From Dermanyssus gallinae (lineage: Eukaryota > Arthropoda > Arachnida > Mesostigmata > Dermanyssidae), in NCBI GenBank assembly GCA_003439945.1, contig QVRM01005948.1, positions 62,001-126,000 on the forward strand: DNA of 64,000 nt, given 5' to 3'. Every line of letters begins with the position of its first letter. Position 1 is the first letter of the stretch. The position numbers and the translations under genes are program-made. Shown here piece by piece: positions 9,120-21,132 of this stretch. A model generated the notes under the pieces. It ran no database searches. It was not told where the DNA came from and saw only the letters and a list, made by a program, of their open reading frames with translations.

Positions 9120-9760
9120 TGCTCGCTTTGCTGCGGCGAGCACGGCTTGAAACGGCAGCAGCTATCACGAGCAGCCGAGAAGGTGAAACAGTGGGAGAGT
9201 GATGTATCCCGACCGGACAGAAATGTGCTAGTAGACTTGATATCAATTGTGAAACAACGTCAACTAGTTTTACAGGTGTTTGCAAATAGGTCGTTATCTG
9301 ATGTAATGTTAAAGAACGAAGAAGGTGTTCACCGTGCCGAGTATAATGACAAGGCGATGACGGTACTCGCCATCTTGACTCGGCTGGTTGGTGGCTGCAG
9401 CACAGCAGAACGGTCGTCGCCGTCGATAATCCCGACTGCGTCGGCAGCTCCAATAGCAACGCAAACCTCCAGTTCGGGTTGCTTTATAGACTAGACGCTT
9501 GAGGCTAACTTGAAAATTAAATTGTTTGCCGGTCCGACGCTTTTCGGCAGACAAGTTAATATGCCTTTTGAGACAACGGACAGGCGAACCGAAGGAGCTT
9601 GTGGCTGCTCTCAATAGTTCAATTGAGACGTATGCAGTTGCTTTCTGGCCTGTATTACGTGCTGCTGTCTCTAGTGGTCTATTTTTCGAACACACAGGTC
9701 ATATTGAAGGCCAACAACACCAGCAACAACGAGCAATGCAGCAGCCACTGCAGTAAAATT
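9120..9760 (+). pseudogene. Gag remnant of the BEL/Pao element
   Basis: One frame (9147-9494) encodes a helical, charged 115-residue segment of the kind found at the N-terminus of BEL Gag. A second frame then reads LEANLKIKLFAGPTLFG (from about 9493), resembling the conserved LPKLxLPxFxGDPxxF block of the DUF1759 Gag domain. A third frame (from 9553) reads RQRTGEPKELVAAL then SSIETYAVAFWPVL, matching the LxGEAxxxIxGL and SxxxYxxAxxLL parts of the same domain. At least two frameshifts and a deletion separate the blocks. No zinc knuckles were found, so the 3' part of gag is missing. Confidence 0.6.
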
Positions 9761-9959
9761 AGCGTCAGTCACCTTGAGCACATCTGTAGCACTTCTTCTG
9801 TAAATCTCCTGATCATCTAAGCTCTCAATGTATAGCGGCTTTCAGTAAGGCTGAAAACTAATGCTGCAATAGGAGCTTCTACGGAAATCACCGACTGCGG
9901 GATTGCAGTTTTTGGGTGCGCTGTAATACTTGTCAATCGCACCGGCATTTCACGTCTAT

Positions 9960-11545
9960 GCAGAGAGAGACTGCTGAACACACACAGGCCTCAGCAGCGG
10001 TTTTGACAAACCCCGGCACATTGGCAGGCACTATTTTCTACACGGCTTCCGCGTATCTCATAAACGGCGAGGATAAAAAAATTGCTTACGGGTGTAATGT
10101 GGACACGGGTAGCTCGGTAACATTCGTATCGTCAAAAAGTTATTGCACAGATATCTTACACTCGACCGCAGTAGAAGGCTCGACTACCTAGTCAAGAAAT
10201 TGGTGCTGATGAAAGCGTGGTCTACTCCCCTCAGTACCCACTGCGAACCCACTTTGAAACACATATGACAACCAAATGATTAATCTGGTTGCACATTGCA
10301 AAGACTCAAGTTTACACTCATCAAGCTAAGGCGAGACCCTGATAAGTACCAAAAATATAGTGGCCATTTGACGGCCTTTCCCTGCAGCGGATATGCCGAA
10401 GAGGTTCACGATTTCCACGCTGAGGGACCATCTGAGCGTAACAGAACCTACTATATGGTTTACCATTGCGTCGGTCTCTACGAGAGGTCTCGAATTGTAT
10501 TTTATTGTAGCAGCGCCGTATCAGGAGAGTGTTTTCTCAATCATCATCTCGTAATCGGCCTTAATCCGAAATCTGTTTAAGCTGATAACCGCAATGCATA
10601 TGTGCAGACTCAAGTCGTGCCTGAGAGCAAGAGGTTGTTCTGGTTCCTACGAAAGGGCCCGAAATACAAAATATTTATTTCGTATCAGATGTGTCGCATA
10701 ACGTGTGGTGCAGTCCCTGGTAGTTTTTTTTTACTAGCCACAGCCCTGCGAGAACATTTTCACCGTAGAAATCCTAAGAATGAACCGATACTTTCGAATT
10801 CGTTCTACCATGACGACGTGCTGCGTAGTTTCAACAGCGAAGAAGAGGCAGGCCGGTTTGTAAAACAGTTCATTATTGGACTATGTTACACTGAAATAGA
10901 ACTGGCCAAGTGGAAGACCAACTCCGCAACCGTCATCACTCACCTTTGCGACCTCGGGCATGGACATCTCAACCGAGCACCGAGCTGGGTATTTTAGGCA
11001 TAAGGTGGACACCGTCCTCGGGTGAATTGGCCGTAAGTGTAAACAGCCTTATCAAACCCAATTGAAGAACCGAAAAACCGAAAGAATCTCCAAACAAAAG
11101 ATACTGCTGCGGGTTACAGTGGAAGTATTTGATCCGGTTGGGTGAATGTTGCCGTTTGTGCTACGCGGTACGCTGTTAGTACAGTCACCGTGGAAACAGA
11201 GCAACAATTGGGATGATGCTGTTCCAGAAATCGCGCGCTCGCGATTTAAAGAATGGTGCCAGGAGGGACAAGCCTTGAGCGATCGGGCTATTCGAAGGAC
11301 GTACACCCACCCTAAAACAGTGAACGATGCCTATGAGCATCACGTTTTCGCTGATGTATCTGAAAAGGCATTGGTCCACCGCTGCTTACATTTGGACGTT
11401 GCACGCCGACGGCTCAGCCGACGCAGCTCTTCTGATGGCAAAGTCGCGTCTGGCCCCTCTGATTAGACAATCTCCGCCTAAGCTGGAGCTAATGGCTGCC
11501 CTCGGAGTTTCACCACTTCGCAAATTTCTTGTCAACAACGGCTAG
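9960..11545 (+). pseudogene. Pol remnant of the BEL/Pao element: protease, RT and RNase H
   Basis: The protease remnant carries CNVDTGSSVTFVSSK (near 10095-10140), an aspartic protease flap region. The RT follows in several frames: LRRDPDKYQKYSGHL and SGYAEEVHDF, then SRIVFYCSSAVSGECFLN (10296-10580), the equivalent of the KxRxVFDxSA block; GAVPGSFFLLATALREHF (about 10700-10755); and the catalytic box, NSFYHDDV where active copies have Y-V-D-D. RNase H shows HHVFADVSEKA (about 11336) and LLMAKSRLAPL with PPKLELMAAL (about 11430-11510), both classic BEL/Pao wording. Stops and frameshifts separate all blocks, and the integrase is absent. The sequence is too damaged to function. Confidence 0.8.
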
Positions 11546-11579
11546 AGGTAATTAAAACAGGGACCGTTTTCTCGAGGAG

Positions 11580-11877
11580 TGTTACATTTTAACAGTGAGA
11601 GCCGTATCTGCCGCCAGTATAAAGTATCTTTATTTGAGATATTTTTATTTGTGCGGGCATCCAATTTCGCGTCAAAAACCAACTGACATCACTAAAGGAG
11701 CTCAGCTGAACATTGTTTCCCTTCTGTCATCGCAGCAATAACAACTATACAGTCAACCGCAAAAGAGACGGTACGTAAGGCAAAGTGCTTGTGTCTTCTC
11801 CTGGTTGTAAAGAAAATAAGGTAATTTGGGGCAATAGATGCACAGACAGGAGCCCACGGTTGACAGGATAGTCAACA
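11580..11877 (+). repeat. 3' LTR of the BEL/Pao element
   Basis: It starts TGTTACATTT after a purine stretch (CGAGGAG) that may be the polypurine tract, and ends AGTCAACA. It aligns with the 5' LTR over most of its length with many substitutions and small gaps, which indicates an old insertion. Confidence 0.8.
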
Positions 11878-14800
11878 ACGTGAACTAGAGGAAAACGATA
11901 GGAAAACGACAATGAAAAATGATTTACATGGTTATACAAGATTTATGCGCGCGCCTTCGTTCTGGACCAAGGGCTCCCACACAAGATGGAAACAATCTAA
12001 GTTAATTGTCCAACAGAGTTTACCATTTGAAGGAAAGATATAAAAGTAGTATGCAATGATTACAGTAGTATTGCCATTCAACAGCAATATCAGTTACAAC
12101 AGCGAAGTTGCAACGAACGAGCCCAATAATACGAAGAAAAATAATAGGAAGACGAAGAAAGAAAGAAAGAAAGGAAGAAAAATAAGACACGCTAAAAACG
12201 GTGAGAAAGGACATAGAAAGGAGCCGAAGTAAAGCATTACGTCTGCTAGTTTGAAGAAAAATCAGTTTGTATTATCTGAAAGTTTAGGAGCTAAGAGCGG
12301 TTGAGGCGGGAACCTAGAGGAGACTGCCTAGGCGAAGACGGGCTGGGACGGACGGACGGCCGGGCTCGGGCTACGGATGCGGCCGGTGCAGCCACTGCTG
12401 CCTGTTCGGCTGCTAGTGTGTTATTCGGTTGCCGATGTCGCTGCCTTGTTGCTAATCCCTTTGACAGAGGAGGCTCACTCTGCCTGACAAATGGCAGATT
12501 ACGAGGAACAGAGGAGTTGAAGGCAAACGAAGGCAGTACAAGTTCAAGTCGTGCCGACGACCGGAAACCGACCGAAGACCGCGAACCGCGGGGATTTTGT
12601 CGGCACGGTGCACAAGGAAACGGTGGAGTACAGTGGAAGATAGATGGAGAGAGAACGAGAGAAATAGCGAGAGTAAAAGAGAGCTTGGAAGACAACATAC
12701 GTGCACAAGAAGAAATATGGTGACTGCAGAAAGCGAGCCAGAACAGAGAGAGAAACAGAGAGGGAGCCGAAGCGTTGCTGAGCAAGGCAAATGTGTACGT
12801 CAAAGCCCAGATTGCTTGGGCCGCGAAAACCGAGACCCGAACTTTGGTTGAATTGTGTCTATCGGGCTAGATACGATGGGAAGCGGCGCAGAAATAGGGG
12901 AGGGACGTGCGAACACTCTGTGGTTGCCCCTATCCGCTAGATCAAGCAGGAACTCAAGGAAGGAGCCTTGCAGAACTACCACCACTACTAGGACGAAAGC
13001 ATAGCAGAGAAAAAGAAAGATATAGAAGGGCCAGAGAAAGAGAGAGAGAGACATAGAGATGGGAGGGAGCAGAGAGAGAGGCATAGAGAGATGGGAGGGC
13101 GCAAAGAGCAAGATATAGATAGGGAGAGGGAGAGTGAGCCAACGATTTCAATCTGTTTAACAGCCTTGAAGCAAAGAAGAACAATTTTTTCTCTTCTCTT
13201 TTTTTCTCCGTTTTCTGCTTCGCGTGTACCGCAAAGCTGTCGTACGGAACGTGCCCATCAGATTAGGGCAATTGGGAAAATGGAAATAGCCGATGGCTGT
13301 TGGATGGTCAGCCGGTGCGGATTCGCTCATTCGTTCATTCGGTTGTCGATCCATCGCCGACAGTTGCCGATGACTATTTCTGGATTTCGACGGTTAGCGA
13401 GCAGCAACAATCCGCCGTGCATACACAGAATTCTACCCACACATGATTACACACGCGCACATCCCCGCCCGCACACACACATAGATACATATACACAGCA
13501 GAGCAACGTCCGATTATCACTTATCGTCACCGTCTCTGCGCTCGGCAGATCCAGTCGGGTTGGGTATAGTTCAGCCACGTGTACAGTCCAGTGATTCCCA
13601 CTTAGCTTCCCACAGAAATTGGCTTCCCCGTCAGGTCAGCCGGTGACCGGATGGCAGATTGTCACGCGCGCCTCGATGGAAGCCCTTGTCGGGACGTCAG
13701 TCCCCGCGACAGGGAGCCCAATGCAATCACACGAAATATAGCTGGCCTTAGCAAGAGGGAAATGAAAATAAAAATAAAATGGCGTCTTCTTATTTGCTTA
13801 TGTATGCTGACTAGCTAAGGCCACTCCTGATGAGCTTGATCATGATGGCGGGAATGGGCCAATAAATGTCTGCGCTTTCTACTTGTTACACGCTACATCG
13901 CACACCTGCGGCAGCATTCCTTCGAGGCGGAATTAAGAAACCCCACGAATGTCGATGCTAAGGCGGTAATTTTCACTCTGTAAAAAAAAACCGTGATTGT
14001 CGCGATATATCGGGAAGCGACCGCTGCAGGCGACACGTCATACCCCGCTACTCTCTACACGAATTTCATAAAAAAATTTGCCAGAGGGAGGGGACTATCG
14101 CGAAGGGACGTATAACTATTGTTCTAGTCGATGTGGCATGCCATGCTCCGTATACCATCTTGATGAGTGTCCAAGTTCTATACCTGTTATACACAGCTAG
14201 CTCGCTCCGAACTATGAACTCTAGTCATTTACTAGTGTTGTATGCGCGTTTATGTGTCTATATGTACTCATACACCTGGCAAATGATGCATCAAGTAAAA
14301 CGAGTGAACATGTTGGCTCACAAACTGAGCCTTACTTCACACATCAATAATGTACATCGTCAATACAATATCTTAATTGATAATAGTAACAATTTCTGAA
14401 CTGGAATAATTTGCTTAAAAAACAATATCGAATAATTACCTTATACCAGCGTTCTTATTCTGCTGTTCTCCGTACCGAATAACCTTCCATAAAAATTAAG
14501 CCAAAATCGATTTGTCTTGAGATTTTGGTTTACGCGGGTAACTTTGCTGTATGCGCAATAAACAGGCTTGAAAGCTAGCATGACGTTCGCACGCCTAAGG
14601 CGCCGCATCACCCACCCCTGGCGCTTGACATACAGTCGAGGCAGGAAAGCCTTGCAATGCCGGTAGCTCTAAGCGTAAAGGTGTACTTTACCTTACTGAA
14701 ACACGGTAATATTCGCCTTATCGTACTCTCTCTGTCTGCAATTAGCAAGGTCTTACTTTCCAGAACATATTTTTTGAAAACGTTTCAGAGAGACTCGTTA

Positions 14801-17800
14801 AGCGCTGAGATCGATAACGCGCCTCGTTCAACGATAGACTTGTTTTAAACAAGGCAAAACGAGTCGTCTAGTTAAGAGGCATTGGCCTCTCCCCTTTCTC
14901 ATACGTTACGTTATACGTTTCGTATCCTACCAATGTACGACGGTACCCGGCAGCCACGTATACTGGTAAATAGGACGTAACTCAAAAAGCCGCATTTCCG
15001 CGAACTTTGTTCCAATTACTCGTCGCGTAAGAGGCTCTGAGTTTATTATTATTTCTTAATACAACAGTAATAAATATTCTACCTGGTTTACTCTTACTGT
15101 TATACCTTACTTAACCAGAATCGACTACATGTGCTACGTGTCGGGACTAGTATATATATATATATATATACATATAATAAACACCTAGCAACAGGACCCA
15201 CCGCGCACACGCTGCGTTCTGTTTTTTCTTTTTTTGGCACAACTAACAACGTCGTCTTGTTTGCTGCGTGTCTAACAGACGAGGCAACCTGTGACGCTGA
15301 CAGGGATCGAGACGACGTACGCGAAGGAAAAGCGAAGAGAAAGAAGTAAAGTGATTTGTCGCTGTGTGTCGGCGCATAGCTGAATGGCTCGACGACGACG
15401 ACGACGACATACAGCCCCCCTGCTTCCCACCCCTTTCCTTCGGCGTCTTCAACTCAAGGCAATGGTATTCCACCCCCCCCCCCCCAAACCCCAAAATCTT
15501 CAACCCACAGCATTGCTGCCCCCCTCCCCCTATTTGTTTCCCACCTCATCCCGCGCCTCTCCCGCCTAAACGAAGGAAGGAAGCACCTCCCATCATTCCC
15601 GCAAAAGAAAACAGACACGGCGAGACCGGGGGTTGCGCATGCCGACATCAGTCTAACCGCCAGTGAAGTCGAGTCGTCGCGTTTCCTGAACGCCCACCCG
15701 CTGGCACGATGCCGCCACCCACAGCAGCGCGCTGCGAAGGACTAAGTTGCCCCTTCACCCCCGTCACCCCCTACACCCCCTTCACCCCTCCCCCCCCCCT
15801 TCATGCACGCCAACGTACACACAAGGCACGCGACGCGCGTACGAAAATCGTCTTGGCTCTGCCAATGACACCCTCCCCTTCCCGACTCTAGCCCGTTTTC
15901 TTTTTTCGTTTTTTTGGATAGCACTAGTGTCACCGCTTCGTCTTCTTCTTCTTCTACTGCTGTTGCTGCTGCTGCTGATGCAACGTTAGCTTCGGCTCTC
16001 CGTTCTACTGCCGGGGGTAAACTAGCTGTGAACGGTGTAATGCCTTACAGCGCCTAGTTCACCCCCGGCACATGCGCACGACAGTATCTATCAGTCTGGT
16101 CGGCGGACCGTGCACTCGAACCAGCCAGCCAGGCAGGAGCGTCAGACGAACTAGCCGGGTTACTTTGTTGCATGTACAGCCGCAGCTGCAAAGCAGCCAT
16201 TTCACGTATTCCTACCGCACCGCGTCTACAGAGAAAGCTAGAGTGAAAGGGAACGCTAAGGATTATTTCCTATCCAGAGCGCAAATGGCAACGCCCCACG
16301 GAAATGTGTCGTGGCATAGCCACGGCACAAATCATCGGCGGTCATCTCCAAGACAGTGGCGGTGTCGACGCTATGATATTAATTAAGATTTATGCTGCAC
16401 CCAAGGGAAACAAAAATGGTTCGTTTGATAGCATATGACGTCATCAGGTTCAAGTTTTTGTTCCTTAAGATGTAGAATATTTTATTGTGATTGGTTTTCA
16501 GCTCTCCGCAAAAGTTGATTTTGATTGACCGGAGTTTGTAGAACTACAGAAAGTGCGGTATCTAGTTTTACTAGATAAAATGCTACTATTTAGATAGGAC
16601 ATCGGTATCTACAAATAATCTCAAGGGTTCTGCTACACTGCGCAGGACAACGTTATGTCTCTCCAGTTTCAGGTTGAGCTTCGGATTCGTTTTTTCGGTT
16701 CGTTCACAGATATTGCTTCAGCAATACAATGCAAATCCAACGCATATCTAGTTTTATATATTTTTTTAAAAGCTTGAAATACGTGACTCCACGTTACTTT
16801 TCGGGGCGACTGCGTATGTTGCTTGTAGACCGGGAATTGCATAGATCCGCTTGCTGTAATGGCAACAGTGCAGCAAAGCGTCGAATTTCGATATTTCGAA
16901 CTCTAGTAGAGATGCACCTGCTCTTTCAAGGCGGCAGTGAGACTAACCGATCTGGATTGTCTATATCACAACAATAAAAGGGTTTATAACACCAACTTCT
17001 GATTCGTCCCTGATTGAGATCCCTGATAATTAGCGCCGGAAAGGTAGACGATAGTCGATAAGCAAAGCTTTTTTATTTAATTTCCTTGGCCAACTTAGCC
17101 GTAGCGTTATGAATTTATGCCGCCATTAAGTGGCTCTACTTCGCCAGATGCTGTTTTAAAAACCACCCGAGTCCGGCTCAATACGGATCATATCCCGGAC
17201 GGCATCTGAGTAACGCTGGTTTTCCTGGTTAATGGTGATTGAGGTAGCTCTCAGTCTGCACTCGTTCCCCGGGCAGTGTCTGTCGCGCCACTCTGTCGCA
17301 TGACCCAGACTTCCAGCTTATCTCAGAGCAAATAGTTCGATTGGTTTTACAATATTTGCGCGAGATGTCTAGATCCAACGTTGAGGTAGTAGCCACTGCG
17401 GTCGACGTGATTTTTTGGCTTCTCAGAAGAAGTTGAATAGCGAGTGTGCTATGATTCCTTCATCCTTTGTTAGCATCGGAGCGACTCGTGTACGCGCAGG
17501 TGACGCAAATATTGCTTCCTTGTCTTCCACGCCCTCCACCCCTACGGTGCCTTGACTTTGGGTGCAGACGAACCCCTACAAAAATAAGAAAGTGAGCTTT
17601 GCAGCGCCGGAAACTAATTTTCAAGTCCCCTTTCTAGTCGGCCGTCCTTCCTCTTTGTAGGCGGGAGCAGGACCATTCGGTCTGAGGCCTGGTTGCCTGG
17701 TCTTTCCAAAAGTCCAAATTCGCCGTAGGTCCTTTGTATGTATACACGTCACAAACCATACACGTCAAGAATATGATCACGTGCGCACGCATATAATCAT

Positions 17801-17894
17801 ACACGTACATATCGCACGCTACGTATACAGGGTCGGCCAACGGACAACAGATACGAACATATCAAATGTTTAGTATATTAGGTACAATATTTGG

Positions 17895-17928
<34 letters not shown>

Positions 17929-18018
17929 CATCTTTGTTTTTCACATACGCCCGCAGTCTTCTCAAAACTTTATCGACTATTGATGGCAGGTCACGCATGC
18001 GCACACAAAAATGTCAAG
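11878..18018. other. Long unique region, partly GC-rich with simple repeats; no gene identified
   Basis: Positions 12300-13650 are GC-rich with open frames on both strands, including a 140-codon plus-strand frame (12301-12723) that matches no family I know. Positions 13010-13135 hold a purine-rich GAGA tract with two imperfect copies of a 40-bp unit. Positions 13440-13500 are CA-rich. Positions 15380-15900 are strongly pyrimidine-biased with poly-C runs (15472-15486, 15791-15800). (TA)n lies at about 15149-15170 and 17899-17927. This GC island could be the promoter or 5' UTR of a host gene, but I see no start or splice pattern that proves it. Confidence 0.4.
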
Positions 18019-18147
18019 TTACTTCCACTGCTCGCGAAAAGTTTGCTTGAACTCTTTCACATTTTGGAATCGAGCAGCCTTAAGGCCGGATTTAAAAACT
18101 CCCCACAAATAAAACTTCATTGGGTTGAGGTCCGGGTTCCGAAATCC
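18019..18147 (-). mobile_element. Tc1/mariner-superfamily transposase C-terminal scrap
   Basis: On the minus strand a single frame reads PDLNPMKFYLWGVFKSG, then AARFQNVKEFKQTFREQW, and ends at a TAA (18019-18021). The P-D-L-N-P-x-x-F-x-L-W-G pattern marks the third catalytic acidic residue of IS630/Tc1/mariner transposases, in the spelling of the maT or DD41D branches rather than of the mariner at 54.5 kb. Upstream catalytic blocks and terminal repeats were not found, so only about 43 residues remain. Confidence 0.7.
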
Positions 18148-18149
18148 GC

Positions 18150-19285
18150 TGCCGATATCATTCTGTCGTCACATTTTCAGTGAATAGATGAAAACTAATC
18201 TAAATCTGCACTCAGCTGTCGACAACACGTCAAAAAGCCAGCCATAATACATAAGCACTGCCTATGCGTTCAAAACATGTGGGCGGTTAGAAATTCTGTT
18301 TGTAAGTACACTGCCTCTTCAAAACACGCGGGTGTTTTAAACCACTGAATCGTTTAACTCGATGCTTGTGAACAAGCTGCAGTGTAGCCGGCGCCCGAAT
18401 GGTCCAGTTGATGACGCTACAAGAATGTACGGGTCCATGCCCGCCCGGCCGTTCGAAACTCGTACTGGTGCCGACAACCAAGGTGAACGTAATTATATAG
18501 TGCACAATACCTGTGAGGTATTTGAAGTCCGTACTGGGTTGCTTACTGGTGTAGTTTTCGAGTGAGACTGGTCAGCGCGTATCTAGTGTACTTATCGATA
18601 CGTGCACATTGGACTAAAACCATTAGCAGGGTGTACTCAAAGGCATCTTCGCTCGATTTATTAATTAGTTATTTATTATTTGTACGCCACTGAGAAAATC
18701 TCTTTTGCGACAGAGACACTAGATTGTACTCGATCCACGATGCTACATACTATGCGTATGCCATACAGCATATTTTGCACATGATGACAGCTGATAAACA
18801 AAGGACAGGTTGTCATGCAAACGTAGGCTAAGCCAGAATATCCTACGTCTTTTGAAGTATACAATTCGTTCTCATAGTAAGCATTTCGTTTCATTTATTC
18901 TTTCCCTTTAATAGTAATCTCATATGGATACATATGAGATTGTCCTTCATCATGTTGCGTCGAACGGGCAGGTTGAAATTTGCACAATTCAGGACGAGTT
19001 TACAAATTTGTATTGCCTCACCGCAAGTTTCTGGATCATTTCAACCATACCTGAAGGATCAGTTGTATGCAAAAGGAAACCAGTTAGTGTGGTTACACAT
19101 TTAGGGATTTTTTTATTTTACAAGTCGCGGGAGTCAGGCCTCTTATTTCGCCGTCTGCTACTGCCAAACCATCAGTGTTATCCTCAAAACCAGTAAAACG
19201 TGTAAAATGACCCGCAAAAGGCGATATCTAATACGCATGCCAAATAGCGGTTGACCCGGAAAAGGCATTTTATAATGCCCAATAA

Positions 19286-19343
<58 letters not shown>

Positions 19344-20769
19344 AAATATTTTTCTTTCTTTTCGAGCAGAACGAATACATACACGAACGAAGCGGAGAAA
19401 AACGTTTGTCTGAGTGTAGTCATTTCTATTCACCACAGAATAGATATCACTGGCTCTCAAACTCCAAACGGGTCGGGTCGCTCCACCGCCGGTTGTCGAG
19501 CGGTAAATCCAATATCTTCTCTATATGTAAATAGAAGAGCAGCAGGACAAGCGGAACGCAAAGCACTTTGCCCGAGCCAGCCCGACACTCATTGTCGTAG
19601 GACGCCAGCAAACAATTGGAGTCGAGCAGTATTGTATACACGTAGTGACTCTGGATTTTAGGGTTGCAGATTTGACCTTTAAGCGACGCACGCCCAATCG
19701 GCGCTATCTTTCCTTAAACTAGCAAGCTTCGGTTCGAATAATTATATAAGCAACTGCATGATCGTATTTTAGCATGGCATACCTTTATAGTTGCCATAGG
19801 CTGTTGAGACAACAACGAATCGTTCTCCCGCAAACAGGTTTAAGTGGCGAGCATAGAAGCACGTTAAGCACAGTATCGACAATTCGACAAACGACAGAAG
19901 TAGCTCGGCAGAAAAAGATGGGGAAAAAAGGAACCGCTGTTTTTTTATTTTGTTTACTTACCTTATGTCTTTAATAAACGTTTGATCTAAATGTAATTTG
20001 CTTTAAGCTCGGCCAAACGCGAACATTGCTAGCAATTGAGATCTTTAGATTCTATTCCTGTTCCTAGAACACTATCGAATCAAAATCAAACTTCAACTGC
20101 TGCTTTGTTGAGTTCGGCATATCCTCCTAATCTTTGCACTTATAAGCTTTACTTTAAAACACTCTTTTGTTATTAATCATTTGTCTGTACTGAAGCCGAT
20201 GTCGCATTGTGGCAGCAACAATGACCTAAACGAAACAGATGTTATAAGTTACCCAGCAATTCAAACAGTGTGCCATCCCTACCACTAGTTGTTCCCCTCG
20301 CATCAATTGCTTAGGGCGCACAACCTGGCCATTGTTGTTGCGGTTGTCATTGCTGTCTACCCAGACTATTACCCGGTGGTGCAGCGTGCTCTGAAAAAAA
20401 GGCGCAATAAAGGTCAGTCTCAAGTTGAAGAAGCGGCCTACAGCAAATATAGGCACAAAAAAAACCGACCACAAGCCAGTGCAAATCAATATCGATACGA
20501 GCCTGCGCTTCATAACATTGTACTTTTCTTGATGGTTTGCGGGCGAGGAATACGGCGCTGTTGGTATTATTATCATTATTGGACCGCAGAGCTTGTGGCA
20601 GACTCAGGCACTCTCCGAACGAGGGCGAAAGAAGCTCTATCTAGTGGCCTGCAAACATACTTGAAGTTTCTCGCGCCCATAGAGCTTGAAGTGCTCGAGT
20701 GTTTGAGATAATCTCTCTTTACTTCCTTATTCGGCTGAAAGTTTCCATGGCATCTTGTCGACAGCGAGA

Positions 20770-20810
<41 letters not shown>

Positions 20811-20896
20811 ATGATGATGCAGCTCTAAGCGTCCCTGATACAAAAGGGCTAGGCGACATGTACATTTAGGTATATATGTATACTTCCGGAAAAAAA
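18150..20896. other. AT-rich unique region with microsatellites, no gene identified
   Basis: (TA)n tracts lie at about 19293-19340 and 20771-20808. A 140-codon plus-strand frame at 20289-20711 looks protein-like in composition but matches nothing I recognise, and its start and splice context are unconvincing. Confidence 0.4.
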
Positions 20897-20973
20897 TATT
20901 GGCTTATCTAGTTTGCGGTTGCACTTACAATAGTTGCATCGTTTGCATACAAGTAAGTTTTACTTCAGCATTT

Positions 20974-21015
<42 letters not shown>

Positions 21016-21082
21016 GCTGAAGTAAAACTTGCTTGTATGCAAACGATGCAACTATTGTAAGTACAGCGGCAAACTAGTTAAG

Positions 21083-21088
<6 letters not shown>
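20897..21088. repeat. Inverted repeat: 77-bp arms around a (TA)n loop
   Basis: The left arm (20897-20974) and right arm (21012-21088) are reverse complements with a few mismatches; for example TTGGCTTATCTAGTTTGC pairs with GCAAACTAGTTAAGCCAA. The 37-bp loop is (TA)n and a second (TA)n follows the right arm. The transcript would fold into a long hairpin. It could be a palindromic MITE, a pri-miRNA-like hairpin, or a product of fold-back replication at the TA tract. Confidence 0.9.

Positions 21089-21129
<41 letters not shown>

Positions 21130-21132
<3 letters not shown>

Larger units (their letters stand above)
8527..11877 (+). mobile_element. BEL/Pao LTR retrotransposon, decayed and internally deleted
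   Basis: Two diverged direct LTRs enclose gag and pol remnants in the order protease, reverse transcriptase, RNase H. The element is about 3.35 kb, much shorter than intact BEL/Pao elements, and no integrase was seen. The pol remnants use several frames with stops. Possible target duplication: ACGCG before the 5' LTR and ACGTG after the 3' LTR (one mismatch). The LTR divergence and broken frames show an old, inactive insertion. Confidence 0.85.

Noticed and set aside
12301..12723. 140-codon plus-strand frame in GC-rich DNA
   Set aside because: Several overlapping frames on both strands are open here, as expected in GC-rich sequence, and no domain is recognisable.
15380..15900. Proline-rich frames in the poly-pyrimidine region
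   Set aside because: They are caused by C runs and CCT/CCC triplets and are interrupted in every homopolymer frame.
20289..20711. 140-codon plus-strand frame
   Set aside because: No recognisable family, no convincing splice or start context, and a low-complexity tyrosine run; left as unique sequence.
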